Shown here piece by piece: positions 16,693-26,866 of a stretch of 64,000 nucleotides of DNA (position 1 is the stretch's first letter; each line of letters starts with the position of its first letter). Both the position numbers and the translations under genes were made by a program. The stretch is from Nocardia cyriacigeorgica NBRC 100375 (GTDB lineage: Bacteria > Actinomycetota > Actinomycetes > Mycobacteriales > Mycobacteriaceae). The DNA is taken from contig NZ_BAFY01000129.1 of assembly GCF_000308555.1 (NCBI RefSeq), positions 1-64,000 of the forward strand. The letters run 5' to 3'. Below the pieces are notes generated by a model. That model saw nothing but the letters and a program-made list of their open reading frames with translations, made no database searches and was not told the origin of the DNA.

Positions 16693-17783
16693 CGACACTG
16701 AACTGTGCCCATGTGCCCACGGCTCGTGCCCTCCCTCAGGGCGCGGGTGGGTCAGCTCACCGGCCATCATCACTCATGCAGCGTAGATTCGAACCGGTAC
16801 GGGTGGGCGTGATCGGGTTGGGCAGGCAAGCGGTCGACGACCATCTTCCTGGCCTCGCATCCTGCGAGTCTGCCGAGCTCGTCGCGGTCTGCGACGAGGA
16901 TCCCGAGGTCGTTCGCGAGCACCAGTACCGTTGCCGCGTCCCCGGGTACACCGACTTCACTGCGATGCTGCGGTCCGAGCAGTTGGACCTTGTCGTCGTA
17001 TGCGTTCCGCACAGCATCGGCCGCCGCGTAATCGAGGCCGCAGCTGAGCACCGCGTCCATGTGCTCAAGGAGAAACCATTCGCCACGTCCCTCGCCGAGG
17101 CCCGCGAGCTGGCGCGGTTGTGCGAGAAGTCGGGGATCGAACTGATGGTTACCCTGCAACGCCGCTTCAACCCGATCTATATGAGCTTTCCTCAGCTGGC
17201 CGACCAGATCGGGATGCCGTTCGTCGTCGACGCCCGCTACACACTGCACACTTCGGATCCCTCCGAAGGCTGGCGTGGTGATATCGCCACCGCTGGTGGA
17301 GGCTGCGTCATCGACATGGGCTATCACGTCATCGACTTGGTGCTGTGGTATTTCGGTCTCCCCGACCTCGTCATCGCGGACCTGTCTACGGCGGCTCGAC
17401 CGGACCGCGAATACGATGCCGAAGACACCGCACTGGTGCATTTCTCCTACGACTCTGGCCAGTACGGATCGATTCTGATGTCCCGTTTCATCGGTCCCAA
17501 GACCGAGGACCTGCGACTCGTCGGTTCCAAAGGCATCGTGCACCTCGAACGTGGACGGATCCGGAGGCTCACGAACGACGGAAGAGTTGTCGAATCCTTG
17601 GTCCGCGAGCAAGCCTGGCCGTCAGCCGCTGCCTCACAGATCGAGTTCTTCCGAAGGGTAATCGCCGGCGAACGGCCCAACCCCAGCGGACCACGCCAGC
17701 ATTTGGCCCACATGCGGTTCGTGACCGCTTGCTACCAATCCGCCCGGACCCACACCCCGGTAGACCCGAAGGAGCTTCGGTGA
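16689..17783 (+). CDS. Gfo/Idh/MocA-family sugar oxidoreductase
   Basis: A 364-residue NAD(P)-dependent dehydrogenase. It has the Rossmann motif VGVIGLGRQAVDDHLPGL, the EKPFA motif carrying the catalytic Lys, and the active-site segment GGCVIDMGYHVIDLVLWYFG. Family members oxidise a sugar hydroxyl to a ketone. GTG 16689 overlaps the upstream stop (GTGA) with GGAG in front; an in-frame ATG at 16776, just before the Rossmann fold, is an alternative. Followed by an aminotransferase, it plausibly makes the keto-sugar that is then aminated. Confidence 0.8.
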   Translation: MTTLNCAHVPTARALPQGAGGSAHRPSSLMQRRFEPVRVGVIGLGRQAVDDHLPGLASCESAELVAVCDEDPEVVREHQYRCRVPGYTDFTAMLRSEQLDLVVVCVPHSIGRRVIEAAAEHRVHVLKEKPFATSLAEARELARLCEKSGIELMVTLQRRFNPIYMSFPQLADQIGMPFVVDARYTLHTSDPSEGWRGDIATAGGGCVIDMGYHVIDLVLWYFGLPDLVIADLSTAARPDREYDAEDTALVHFSYDSGQYGSILMSRFIGPKTEDLRLVGSKGIVHLERGRIRRLTNDGRVVESLVREQAWPSAAASQIEFFRRVIAGERPNPSGPRQHLAHMRFVTACYQSARTHTPVDPKELR

Positions 17784-19033
17784 ACTCACCACTCGCCCTA
17801 CTGGGCGGCACACCGACCATCGAGGACCCCACTCCACATTTTCAGTGGCCTCCAATGAACGATCTCACCCGCAACGCGGTACTGGCCCAACTCGATAACA
17901 CGATCTCGATATACGACCGATCCGGCGTGATCGCCGAGCTCGAAGACGCTTTGGCCGCCTACTTCGGCTCCCGATACGCCGTGCTCACCAGCTCAGGGAC
18001 CGCAGGTCTGTACTCGATGTACACTGCCTGCGGACTGAGCCCCGGAGACGAGGTCATCGTCCCGGCGTACACGTTCTTCGCGACCGCCACACCGCTCCTG
18101 CACCTCGGCGTAGTCCCGGTCCTGGCCGACTGCGACCCAACCGGCAACCTCGATCCGCGGGAACTTCCCCGACACATCACCGAGAAGACTAAAGCCATTG
18201 TGGTAACTCACATGTGGGGCTTGCCTGCGCAAGTCCAGAGCCTCGCTGGGCTCGCCGAGGTCTACGGGCTGCAACTCCTCGAAGACGGCTCCCACGCCCA
18301 CGGTGCCGGTATCGATAGTCGTAAGGTCGGTACCTTTGGCCGGGCCGCCGCATTCAGCATGAACGGTCCCAAACCGCTCTCCGCCGGCGAAGGAGGTTTC
18401 GTACTCACCGACGATGAGCACGTCTACTACCGTGTGCTCCTGCATGGCCAATACAACAAACGCTGCCGCACTGAAATACCTGAACACCACTCTCTACACA
18501 GGTACGCGGTCACTGGCATGGGCTTGAAGCATCGTATCCACCCCCTTGCCGCAACCATCGCTCTCAACCAGCTCGCTCTCCTCGACGAATATCTCACAGG
18601 TCGCTGCCGTATTGCCGCCTACATGGCAGACCGACTGGATGGCTTACCAGGAATTACCGCACCTCGTCCCGGCGCCCAGGTGCGGCCCTCTTGGTACGGG
18701 ATGGCATTGCAGTACCGCGGTAACGAACTCGGCGGTCTACCCATAGAACGCTTCCACCAGGCGTTACTTGCCGAAGGCTGCCGTGAAGTCGATCGCCCGG
18801 GCTCCACCTGTCCTCTCAACCTCCTGGAACTGTTCCAGAGCCCCGGTGCCCTGTTCCCTGGGTACGCTGGCGAGTTCGCCTATCGGCCGGGGGAATTCCG
18901 GCAGGCCGAGCATCTGTACCACCACACGATCAAGTTGCCGGTATGGCACCGCGAACAAGACCTTCCCGTCGTCGACTTATACCTCGACGCGATCGCGAAG
19001 GTCATCCATAACGCCGACGAACTGAAAGGATGA
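17780..19033 (+). CDS. DegT/DnrJ/EryC1/StrS-family sugar aminotransferase
   Basis: A 417-residue PLP-dependent enzyme. The family features are AVLTSSGTAGLYSMYTACGL for phosphate binding, GDEVIVPAYTFFATA, LEDGSHAHGA with the ring-stacking residues, and FSMNGPKPLSAGEGGFV, where Lys198 would form the Schiff base. It would transaminate a keto-sugar or keto-cyclitol, and parts recall AHBA-synthase and kanosamine-type enzymes. GTG 17780 overlaps the previous stop by 4 nt and its own stop overlaps the next ATG, so it is the middle of a tightly coupled operon. Confidence 0.85.
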   Translation: MNSPLALLGGTPTIEDPTPHFQWPPMNDLTRNAVLAQLDNTISIYDRSGVIAELEDALAAYFGSRYAVLTSSGTAGLYSMYTACGLSPGDEVIVPAYTFFATATPLLHLGVVPVLADCDPTGNLDPRELPRHITEKTKAIVVTHMWGLPAQVQSLAGLAEVYGLQLLEDGSHAHGAGIDSRKVGTFGRAAAFSMNGPKPLSAGEGGFVLTDDEHVYYRVLLHGQYNKRCRTEIPEHHSLHRYAVTGMGLKHRIHPLAATIALNQLALLDEYLTGRCRIAAYMADRLDGLPGITAPRPGAQVRPSWYGMALQYRGNELGGLPIERFHQALLAEGCREVDRPGSTCPLNLLELFQSPGALFPGYAGEFAYRPGEFRQAEHLYHHTIKLPVWHREQDLPVVDLYLDAIAKVIHNADELKG

Positions 19034-19503
19034 GCAGAATGCCGACCCGTATCGAAGACCTCACCACGCAAGCAGAACGCGACGGAGTTCAGCAGCTCGT
19101 TGTGGGCGCTGTCGTCGAACACGATGGCCGCATCCTTCTCCTGCGCCGTCGCGGCGACGACTTCATGGGCGGAATATGGGAACTGCCCAGCGGCAAAGTC
19201 GAGCCGGGCGAAAGTCTCGAGTGTGCCCTCACCCGTGAGGTTCAGGAGGAAACAGGGCTCCAGGTCGCCGGAATCGGCCGCTATGTCGATAGTTTCGACT
19301 ACCGCTCCGGGAGCGGGAAGCGCAGCCGTCAGTTCAATTTCGTTGTTGAGTGCGTCGCTCCGGAACCGGTCCGGCTTACCGAGCATGATGCTTATACCTG
19401 GACCGTGCTCACGGAAGAACCCCCGGTCACCGAAGCGGTGAAACAGACTCTTGTTCTGTATCGGAATGCCGATGGGATGTGGGACCATTCGGACGGCGCG
19501 TAA
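19030..19503 (+). CDS. NUDIX hydrolase
   Basis: A 157-residue pyrophosphohydrolase with a full Nudix box at residues 55-77: Gly55, Glu61, Arg69-Glu70, Glu73-Glu74 and Gly76 are all in place. It would cleave an X-linked nucleoside diphosphate. Its ATG overlaps the aminotransferase stop (ATGA), so it belongs to the same operon; it might act on a nucleotide-sugar intermediate or clean up a damaged one. This is the last gene of the AT-richer block. Confidence 0.85.
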   Translation: MSRMPTRIEDLTTQAERDGVQQLVVGAVVEHDGRILLLRRRGDDFMGGIWELPSGKVEPGESLECALTREVQEETGLQVAGIGRYVDSFDYRSGSGKRSRQFNFVVECVAPEPVRLTEHDAYTWTVLTEEPPVTEAVKQTLVLYRNADGMWDHSDGA

Positions 19504-19607
19504 CCGGGTTCCGGCCGGACAATCGCCGAGTTCGAGCCGATCGGCGGCTGCGCTGGTGGCGGTCTTCGAGCCGAGCCGAAGTGATCCCGGACCCCGTAGA
19601 CCCGAGG

Positions 19608-20462
19608 TCAGGCTCTCGGGTTCGTGAACTGCTCGGTTCCCGTGACCTTCAGCAGTTCGAGGGCGCCGGCTTCGGGGGTGCCGGGTGCTGCGGAGTAGAC
19701 GACGACGGTTTGGTCGCTGTCGGGTACGAGCAGGGTGTCGCAGTCCAGGGTGAGGGTGCCCAGGTCGGGGTGGTTGATGGTTTTGCGGGTGTTGCGCAAG
19801 TGGGCGGCGCGGCGTTGGGCCCAGAGGCGCTCGAATCGCGGGCTGCCGGTGCGCAGCTCGGTGATCAATCGATCGAGCTCGGGGTCGGCGGGGTAGCGGG
19901 CGCGGGCGGCGTGCAGACTCGCGACCCAGGTCGCCGTGATGGTGTCGATGTCCTCGGGGGCCAGGACCACCCGGCTCGGGCCGTCGCCGAAAAACGCCTG
20001 CCAGATGATGTTGCGGCGGGCTGGTGGCCAGCGAGAGAAGTCCCCGAGCAGCGCGGCCGCCATCGGGTTCCAGGCCAGCACGTCGCTTTTGGCCGAGAGC
20101 ACCAGCGCGGGTAGATCGACCATCCGGTCCAGCACCAGCCGCAGCACGCTCGCGCGCACCACCATCGCGATCCGGTCGGCGCCGGGCGGCTCGCTGCCGG
20201 CCAGCCGGAACAGCAGATCGCGATTGTCATCGTCGAGGCGCAACGCCCGCGCCAGGGCCGCCAGCACCGACGGCGAGGGCACAGGGCCGCGGCCCTGTTC
20301 GAGCCGGACCACATAGTCGACGCTCACCCCGGCCAGCTGCGCGACTTCTTCACGCCGCAACCCAGGGACCTGCCTGCGCGAGCCCGCGGGCAGGCCGACG
20401 TCCTCGGGGCGGACTCGGGCGCGGGCCTGGCGCAGCTGCGCCGCGAGTTCGGAGCGATCCAT
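19608..20462 (-). CDS. XRE regulator with MmyB-like ligand domain
   Basis: A 284-residue regulator. The N-terminal helix-turn-helix is marked by RRQVPGLRREEVAQLAGVS and YVVRLEQGRGPVPSPSVLAA; the C-terminal two thirds (VLSAKSDVLAWNPMAAALLG, RTINHPDLGTLTLDCDTL region) is the MmyB-like PAS-fold domain that binds fatty-acid-like ligands in known members. The ATG at 20462 begins the conserved part; the open frame upstream is not similar. It is divergent from an SDR gene, the standard arrangement for this family, and is its probable repressor. Confidence 0.8.
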   Translation of the reverse strand: MDRSELAAQLRQARARVRPEDVGLPAGSRRQVPGLRREEVAQLAGVSVDYVVRLEQGRGPVPSPSVLAALARALRLDDDNRDLLFRLAGSEPPGADRIAMVVRASVLRLVLDRMVDLPALVLSAKSDVLAWNPMAAALLGDFSRWPPARRNIIWQAFFGDGPSRVVLAPEDIDTITATWVASLHAARARYPADPELDRLITELRTGSPRFERLWAQRRAAHLRNTRKTINHPDLGTLTLDCDTLLVPDSDQTVVVYSAAPGTPEAGALELLKVTGTEQFTNPRA

Positions 20463-20562
20463 GCCACGATCATCGCGCAGTCCGGCGTTCGCGGGGTGGT
20501 ACCGCTGATCCCAGGACGTATCGGTCCTGCCCAGCGGCCGGCCTGATCGGCACGCTGATGGC

Positions 20563-21285
20563 ATGAGCGATACAACGACGACGGCCCTGGTCACCGGGGC
20601 GAACAAAGGGCTGGGCCGCGAGACCGTGCGCCGGCTGGCGGAACTGGGGTGGCGGGTGTTTCTCGGCGCGCGTGACGCTGAACGTGGACGTGCGGCCGCG
20701 GACGAGTTCACCGCGGCCGGCCACCAGGTGAGCTTCGTGCCGCTGGATGTCACCTCAGAGGAGTCGGTCGCCGCGGCGGCGAAGCTGGTCGGCGAGCAGG
20801 TCTCGCACCTGGATGTGCTGATCAACAATGCGGGGATCGGCGGGCCGTGGGTCGCGCCCGCCGACACCGTCGCCGCCGACGTGCGCGAGGTCTTCGAGAC
20901 CAACGTCTTCGGGCCGATCCACGTCACCCACGCGTTCCTGCCGCTGTTGCGCCGGTCGGCCCAACCACGCATCGTCATGGTGTCCAGCGGAATGGGCTCG
21001 CTGGCCATCACCTCCGACCCCGCCCGGCTGGAATCCACCCTGCACGGCCTCGGCTACCCGGCCTCGAAGTCCGCGCTCAACATGATCACCTCGCAGTATG
21101 CCCGCGCGCTGCCCGGCATCCAGGTGAACGCCGCCGACCCCGGCTACACCGCCACCGACCTGAACGGCAACAGCGGAACCCAGACCGTCACCGAGGGGAC
21201 CGATGCCATCGTTCGGCTCGCCACCCTCGGCCCGGACGGACCGACCGGAGGGTACTTCGACCGCGCGGGACGGTTGCCCTGGTGA
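20563..21285 (+). CDS. Short-chain dehydrogenase/reductase
   Basis: A 240-residue classical SDR: TGANKGLGRETVRRL (TGxxxGxG, NADP-type), LINNAGIGG, and the catalytic Ser in MVSSGMG with Tyr-x3-Lys in YPASKSA. C-terminal NAADPGYTATDLNG is usual for carbonyl-reductase-like members. It would reduce a small carbonyl substrate. It is divergent from the MmyB-like regulator. Confidence 0.85.
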   Translation: MSDTTTTALVTGANKGLGRETVRRLAELGWRVFLGARDAERGRAAADEFTAAGHQVSFVPLDVTSEESVAAAAKLVGEQVSHLDVLINNAGIGGPWVAPADTVAADVREVFETNVFGPIHVTHAFLPLLRRSAQPRIVMVSSGMGSLAITSDPARLESTLHGLGYPASKSALNMITSQYARALPGIQVNAADPGYTATDLNGNSGTQTVTEGTDAIVRLATLGPDGPTGGYFDRAGRLPW

Positions 21286-21666
21286 TCGGCAGGGCAGCGG
21301 GGACGCGCGATGCCATCCGGGATGTCGAGTGGCAGGATGGCGCGCTGATCTCGTTACAGCGAAAACGCCTGGGGGAGTGGTGATTCACGTGGAACCGCGG
21401 GTGCACCGCCTGCCAGGGCGAGTTCGCATTCGGTCCGCGCACGCCGTGCGTGTGTGCATCAACTGCCGAAACCGTGCCGTGTCAGAGCTGCGAGATCACC
21501 ATTCTCGCAGGTGAACTCGGGTACAGGCCCTAACTGGTGCGGCGAATGGCGCACGAGGGCGGGCCTATCGAGAAGGCGCGGCGGACCGACCGGCCGGTCT
21601 ACAGAACTGCGGTTGACGCGACTCGGCAGTCGGTGCACACCTGCACCGACTGCCATTCCACGCCCC
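21286..21666. other. 381-nt stretch with a start-less zinc-ribbon-like frame
   Basis: No standard gene is visible. A 48-codon open frame at 21387-21533 encodes Cys pairs (GCTACQGE, PCVCAS, PCQSCE) that resemble a small zinc ribbon, but it has no ATG, GTG or TTG start; the first plausible codon is ACG at 21387, 9 nt after GGGGGAG. It may be a decayed small gene. The rest of the stretch shows nothing. Confidence 0.3.
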
Positions 21667-22812
21667 TCAGGTACTGGACGACGCCGCGAAGGGCGTCCCG
21701 GTGGACGCGAATTCACGCCGATGCGGATGCCGCCACAACCCCTTGCGTTCCAGGATCGGCAGCACGCCTTCGCCGAACCAGTAGGCCTCCTCGAGATGCG
21801 GGTAGCCGGAGAGGATGAAGTGGTCGATGCCGAGGCGGGCGTATTCGGCGATGCGCTCGGCGACTTCGGCATGGGAGCCCACCAGGGCCGTGCCGGCGCC
21901 GCCGCGCACCAGCCCGACGCCGGCCCAGAGATTCGGTGCGATCTCGAGCCGGTCGGTGCGCCCGCCGTGCAGTTCGAGCATCCGCCGCTGGCCCTCGGAC
22001 TCGCTGCGCGCGAGGTTGGCCTGCACCCGCTCGACGTCGGCCGGATCGATACCGGCCAGCAGCCGGTCGGCCTCGGCCCACGCCTCCTCGGAGGTATCGC
22101 GGCTGATGACGTGAATGCGCAGCCCGAAATCGAGCGTGCGCCCCCGCTCGGCGGCCAGGCCGCGAATCCACTCGAGCTTGCGGCGTACCGCAAGCAACGG
22201 CTCGCCCCAGGTGAGGTAGGTGTCGGCGTACCGCGCGGCCACGGGTCCCGCCGGTTCGGACGAACCGCCGAAGAAGATCGGCGGCACCGGGTCGGGGCGG
22301 TTGTTCAGCAGCGCCTCGCGTACCTGGATGTGCTCACCGTCGAAGCTCACCGGTTCGGTCGAGGTCCACAATTGCCGGACGACATCGAGGAATTCGCCGG
22401 TGCGCGCGTAGCGCTGGGTCTTGTCCAGGAAATCGCCGTAGGCCTGCTGCTCGTGCGGTTCGCCGCCGGTCACCACGTTCAGCAGCAGCCGTCCGCGTGA
22501 ATGCCGCTGGAAGGTGCCCGCCATCTGCGCGGCCAGGGTGGGACTGATCAGGCCGGGCCGGAACGCGACCAGGAACTTCAGGGTCTCGGTCGTCTCGACC
22601 AGCATGGCGGTGGTCAACCAGGCGTCCTCGCACCACGCGCCGGTCGGCGTCAGCACCGCTTCGAAACCGTTGTCCTCGGCGGCGGCGCCGATCTGGTTCA
22701 GGTAGCGCAGGCTCGCGGGACGGTCGCCGGACATGGCGGTACCGTGACCGCCCGCGATGAGGCCGCGGGAGTCGCCGTAGGTGGGCAGGAACCAATGAAA
22801 CGACAGGCTCAT
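21667..22812 (-). CDS. FMNH2-dependent alkanesulfonate monooxygenase-like (SsuD family)
   Basis: A 381-residue bacterial luciferase-family enzyme. It begins SFHWFLPTYGDSR, has FLVAFRPGLISPTLAAQMA, LLLNVVTGGEPHEQQAYGDF and PPIFFGGSSEPA, and ends with GIDHFILSGYPHLEEAYWFG, all features of SsuD, which releases sulfite from alkanesulfonates using reduced flavin. No sulfonate ABC transporter or flavin reductase is adjacent, so a related sulfonate or other substrate is possible. Confidence 0.75.
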   Translation of the reverse strand: MSLSFHWFLPTYGDSRGLIAGGHGTAMSGDRPASLRYLNQIGAAAEDNGFEAVLTPTGAWCEDAWLTTAMLVETTETLKFLVAFRPGLISPTLAAQMAGTFQRHSRGRLLLNVVTGGEPHEQQAYGDFLDKTQRYARTGEFLDVVRQLWTSTEPVSFDGEHIQVREALLNNRPDPVPPIFFGGSSEPAGPVAARYADTYLTWGEPLLAVRRKLEWIRGLAAERGRTLDFGLRIHVISRDTSEEAWAEADRLLAGIDPADVERVQANLARSESEGQRRMLELHGGRTDRLEIAPNLWAGVGLVRGGAGTALVGSHAEVAERIAEYARLGIDHFILSGYPHLEEAYWFGEGVLPILERKGLWRHPHRREFASTGTPFAASSST

Positions 22813-22867
22813 CCGCTCATCGTCGACGGCCGGCGGCGGCTGGTCACTGGTTGAAACCAGCGCGGTT

Positions 22868-23512
22868 TTAATCCGGCTGCACGACGCTCACATAGGCGGC
22901 GAGGAAGCCGAACAGGCCCGCGCTGTGCTCGATGATCTGCTCGGCGTCGAAGTCCAGTTCGCCGTCGAGCCAGCGCCGCAGCACCTCGAACAGGCCGCCG
23001 ACGGCCAACGTCGATCCCAGATGCGCCACCGCGATGGTGGATTCGGCCAGATGCAGATAGCGCTGCGCATGCGCGAGCACCAGATCGGTGAATCGGGTCA
23101 TGATCTCGCTGCGCAGCTCGCGCATGACCGGTTCGGCGGCGGATTCGATGAACAGGATCCGCGCCATCACCGGATCGTCGGCGATCATCCGCACGAACGC
23201 GCCGACCGTCGCCCGCGCCACTTCGTCCGGTGCCGCCCCATCGGCGGGGGCGGCCAGTTCCACCTCGCGGCGCAGGATGTTCTCCAGCTCGACCGCCACC
23301 GCGCGCAGCAGCGCGTCCCGGTCGCTGAAGTGCTGGTAGAAGTACCGCGAGGTCAGCTTGGCCTCCGCGCACACCGCGGTGACGGTGGTTTCGGCGGCGC
23401 CGCGGGTGCCCAGCAGCAGGGTGGCGGCCTCGATCAGCCGAGCGCGACGTTGATCATGTCGCTGTTCGGCGGTCAGGCCCCCGTAGACGCGCGCTGGACT
23501 CACGGCCGACAT
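22868..23512 (-). CDS. TetR-family regulator of the EthA-like monooxygenase
   Basis: A 214-residue TetR protein: RRARLIEAATLLLGTRGAAE, then helix-turn-helix VCAEAKLTSRYFYQHFSDRDAL. The remaining helices (VGAFVRMIADDPVMARILFI) form the ligand domain. It faces a flavin monooxygenase across 87 nt containing a perfect 8-8-8 palindrome. The arrangement parallels EthR/EthA, but the sequence is not close to EthR as I remember it. Confidence 0.8.
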   Translation of the reverse strand: MSAVSPARVYGGLTAEQRHDQRRARLIEAATLLLGTRGAAETTVTAVCAEAKLTSRYFYQHFSDRDALLRAVAVELENILRREVELAAPADGAAPDEVARATVGAFVRMIADDPVMARILFIESAAEPVMRELRSEIMTRFTDLVLAHAQRYLHLAESTIAVAHLGSTLAVGGLFEVLRRWLDGELDFDAEQIIEHSAGLFGFLAAYVSVVQPD

Positions 23513-23530
23513 TCTGTCATGATTCCAGGC

Positions 23531-23554
23531 ATCTGACTAAGTGTAAAGTCAGAT
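23531..23554. promoter_or_regulatory. TetR-type operator palindrome
   Basis: Arms ATCTGACT (23531-23538) and AGTCAGAT (23547-23554) are perfect inverse copies around an 8-nt AT-rich centre (AAGTGTAA). The site lies between the divergent TetR and monooxygenase genes, 46 nt before the latter start. Binding is inferred from position and symmetry. Confidence 0.65.
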
Positions 23555-23599
23555 GGAACTCGGTCGAAGGTGTCCGAGTGCGACCAGACGAGGAACTCA

Positions 23600-25156
<1,557 letters not shown>

Positions 25157-25167
25157 TTCGACCTCGC

Positions 25168-25201
25168 GCGCCGGTCGGGTCCCGCGGGGCTCGACCGGCG
25201 C
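25168..25201 (+). terminator. Hairpin after the EthA-like gene
   Basis: GCGCCGGTCG (25168-25177) and CGACCGGCGC (25192-25201) form a perfect 10-bp stem with a 14-nt loop, 12 nt after the monooxygenase stop. No T-run follows. Confidence 0.55.
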
Positions 25202-25279
25202 CGTCGTCGTGGCGTACACCATCCACCGGCGGCACGCCGAATGCCGTCGACGGCAGCGCCCGCTCGGTAGCGTGGCGTT

Positions 25280-26653
25280 ATGAGCGAGCGACTGGTGATC
25301 ATCGGCGGCGATGCGGCGGGCATGTCGGCCGCCTCGCAGGCGCGCCGGATGCGCGGGCCAGGGGAGTTGGCGATCGTCGTCTTCGAACGCGGGCATTTCA
25401 CCTCCTACTCCGCGTGCGGAATCCCGTACTGGGTCGGTGGCGCTGTCAGCGACCGCGACGAGTTGATCGCACGCACACCGGAGGAACATCGGTCCCGCGC
25501 CATCGATCTGCGCATGCGCACCGAGGTCGTCGAGATCGATATCGACAAGCGCCGGGTGCGCGCCCGCGAGCTGGATTCGGGCGCCGAATCCTGGACCGAA
25601 TACGACAAACTCGTCATCGCTACCGGTGCCCGGCCGATTCGCCCGCCGCTACCGGGCATCGATGCCGACGGCGTCCACGGCGTGCAGACCCTCGACGACG
25701 GCCAGGCGCTGATCGATACTCTCGAGCGCGCGGCCGGTCGGCGCGCGGTCGTGGTGGGCGCCGGCTACATCGGGGTCGAAATGGCCGAGGCGCTGATCAA
25801 CCGTGGCTTCGAGGTCACCCTGGTCAACCGTGGCGCCGAGCCGATGTCGACGCTGGATCCCGATATGGGGGCTCTGGTCCGCACCGCCATGGGCGGCATG
25901 GGGGTGAAGATCGTCGGCAACGCCGAAGTCACCGCCATCGGCACCGACGGCGACGGCCGTGCCCGCTCCGTTGTCACCGCACAGGCCGAATATCCCGCCG
26001 ACGTGGTGGTTCTCGGCATCGGCGTGCGACCGGAGACCACCCTCGCCGAGGCCGCGGGGCTCCCACTCGGCACCCACGGCGGCCTGCTGACCGACCTGTC
26101 CATGCGGGTGCGCGGCCGCGACGACATCTGGGCCGGCGGCGACTGCGTCGAGGTGCTGGATCTGGTCTCCGGCGTCGAGCGTCATATCGCCCTCGGCACG
26201 CACGCCAACAAGCACGGCCAGATCATCGGAGCCAATGTCGGTGGCGGCTACGCCACCTTCCCGGGCGTGGTCGGCACCGCGGTGAGCAAGGTCTGCGATC
26301 TCGAGGTGGCGCGAACCGGGCTGCGGGAGAAGGACGCTCGCGCCATCGGCCTGCAATACGTGCCCGTCACCATCGAATCGACCAGTCGCTCCGGCTATTT
26401 CCCCGGCGCCGAACCGATGACGGTGAAGATGCTCGCCGAACGCCGCACCGGCCGGCTGCTCGGCGTGCAGATCGTCGGTCGCGAGGGTGCGGGCAAACGC
26501 GTCGACATCGCCGCGGTCGCGCTCACCGCCGGGCTGACCGTCGAGCAGATGACGGCGCTGGATCTCGGATACGCGCCGCCGTTCTCGCCGGTCTGGGACC
26601 CGGTACTGGTGGCAGCGCGCAAGGCCGTCACGGCCGTGCGCGAGCGCGGCTGA
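25280..26653 (+). CDS. CoA-disulfide reductase-like flavoprotein
   Basis: A 457-residue pyridine nucleotide-disulfide oxidoreductase. LVIIGGDAAGMSAASQARRM binds FAD; SYSACGIPYWVGG carries the single redox-active Cys of the CoA-disulfide reductase/NADH-oxidase group, not the CxxxxC pair of classic disulfide reductases. RAVVVGAGYIGVEMAEAL binds NAD(P)H, and DIWAGGDCVEV is the FAD-ribityl motif. The C-terminal dimer domain contains GAEPMTVKMLAERRTGRLLG. It may reduce CoA or other thiol disulfides, or persulfides. Confidence 0.8.
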   Translation: MSERLVIIGGDAAGMSAASQARRMRGPGELAIVVFERGHFTSYSACGIPYWVGGAVSDRDELIARTPEEHRSRAIDLRMRTEVVEIDIDKRRVRARELDSGAESWTEYDKLVIATGARPIRPPLPGIDADGVHGVQTLDDGQALIDTLERAAGRRAVVVGAGYIGVEMAEALINRGFEVTLVNRGAEPMSTLDPDMGALVRTAMGGMGVKIVGNAEVTAIGTDGDGRARSVVTAQAEYPADVVVLGIGVRPETTLAEAAGLPLGTHGGLLTDLSMRVRGRDDIWAGGDCVEVLDLVSGVERHIALGTHANKHGQIIGANVGGGYATFPGVVGTAVSKVCDLEVARTGLREKDARAIGLQYVPVTIESTSRSGYFPGAEPMTVKMLAERRTGRLLGVQIVGREGAGKRVDIAAVALTAGLTVEQMTALDLGYAPPFSPVWDPVLVAARKAVTAVRERG

Positions 26654-26758
26654 CCCGCCCGGCACACAGTGTGGACCCATCGTGGCGATCTGCGGGCATA
26701 CCCGGTCACCGCTCCCGTACTATCGTCGATCGACAACCATGATCAGAAGGGGGGCGCG

Positions 26759-26866
26759 GTGCAGCCTGGGGAATCGGTGAACAGCCGCTGGGACAGAAGG
26801 GCATTGCTACACCGTGGGCAAGGATCGGGCGCCGATGCCGCGGCGCGAGCGGCGGTGAGCAGATGA
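26759..26866 (+). CDS. 35-codon ORF coupled to the PP2C gene
   Basis: GTG 26759 follows AAGGGGGG by 5 nt, a strong site, and the stop overlaps the phosphatase ATG (ATGA). The peptide starts with a Gln-Pro-Gly-Glu-Ser stretch and is Arg/Ala-rich at the end. No homology is recognised. It could simply be a coupling ORF that drives translation of the phosphatase. Confidence 0.35.
   Translation: MQPGESVNSRWDRRALLHRGQGSGADAAARAAVSR

Noticed and set aside
13990-19503. Insertion sequence or integrase flanking the AT-richer cassette
   Set aside because: No transposase, integrase, tRNA gene or terminal repeat was found; the only recombinase-like gene is catalytically dead and domain-truncated.
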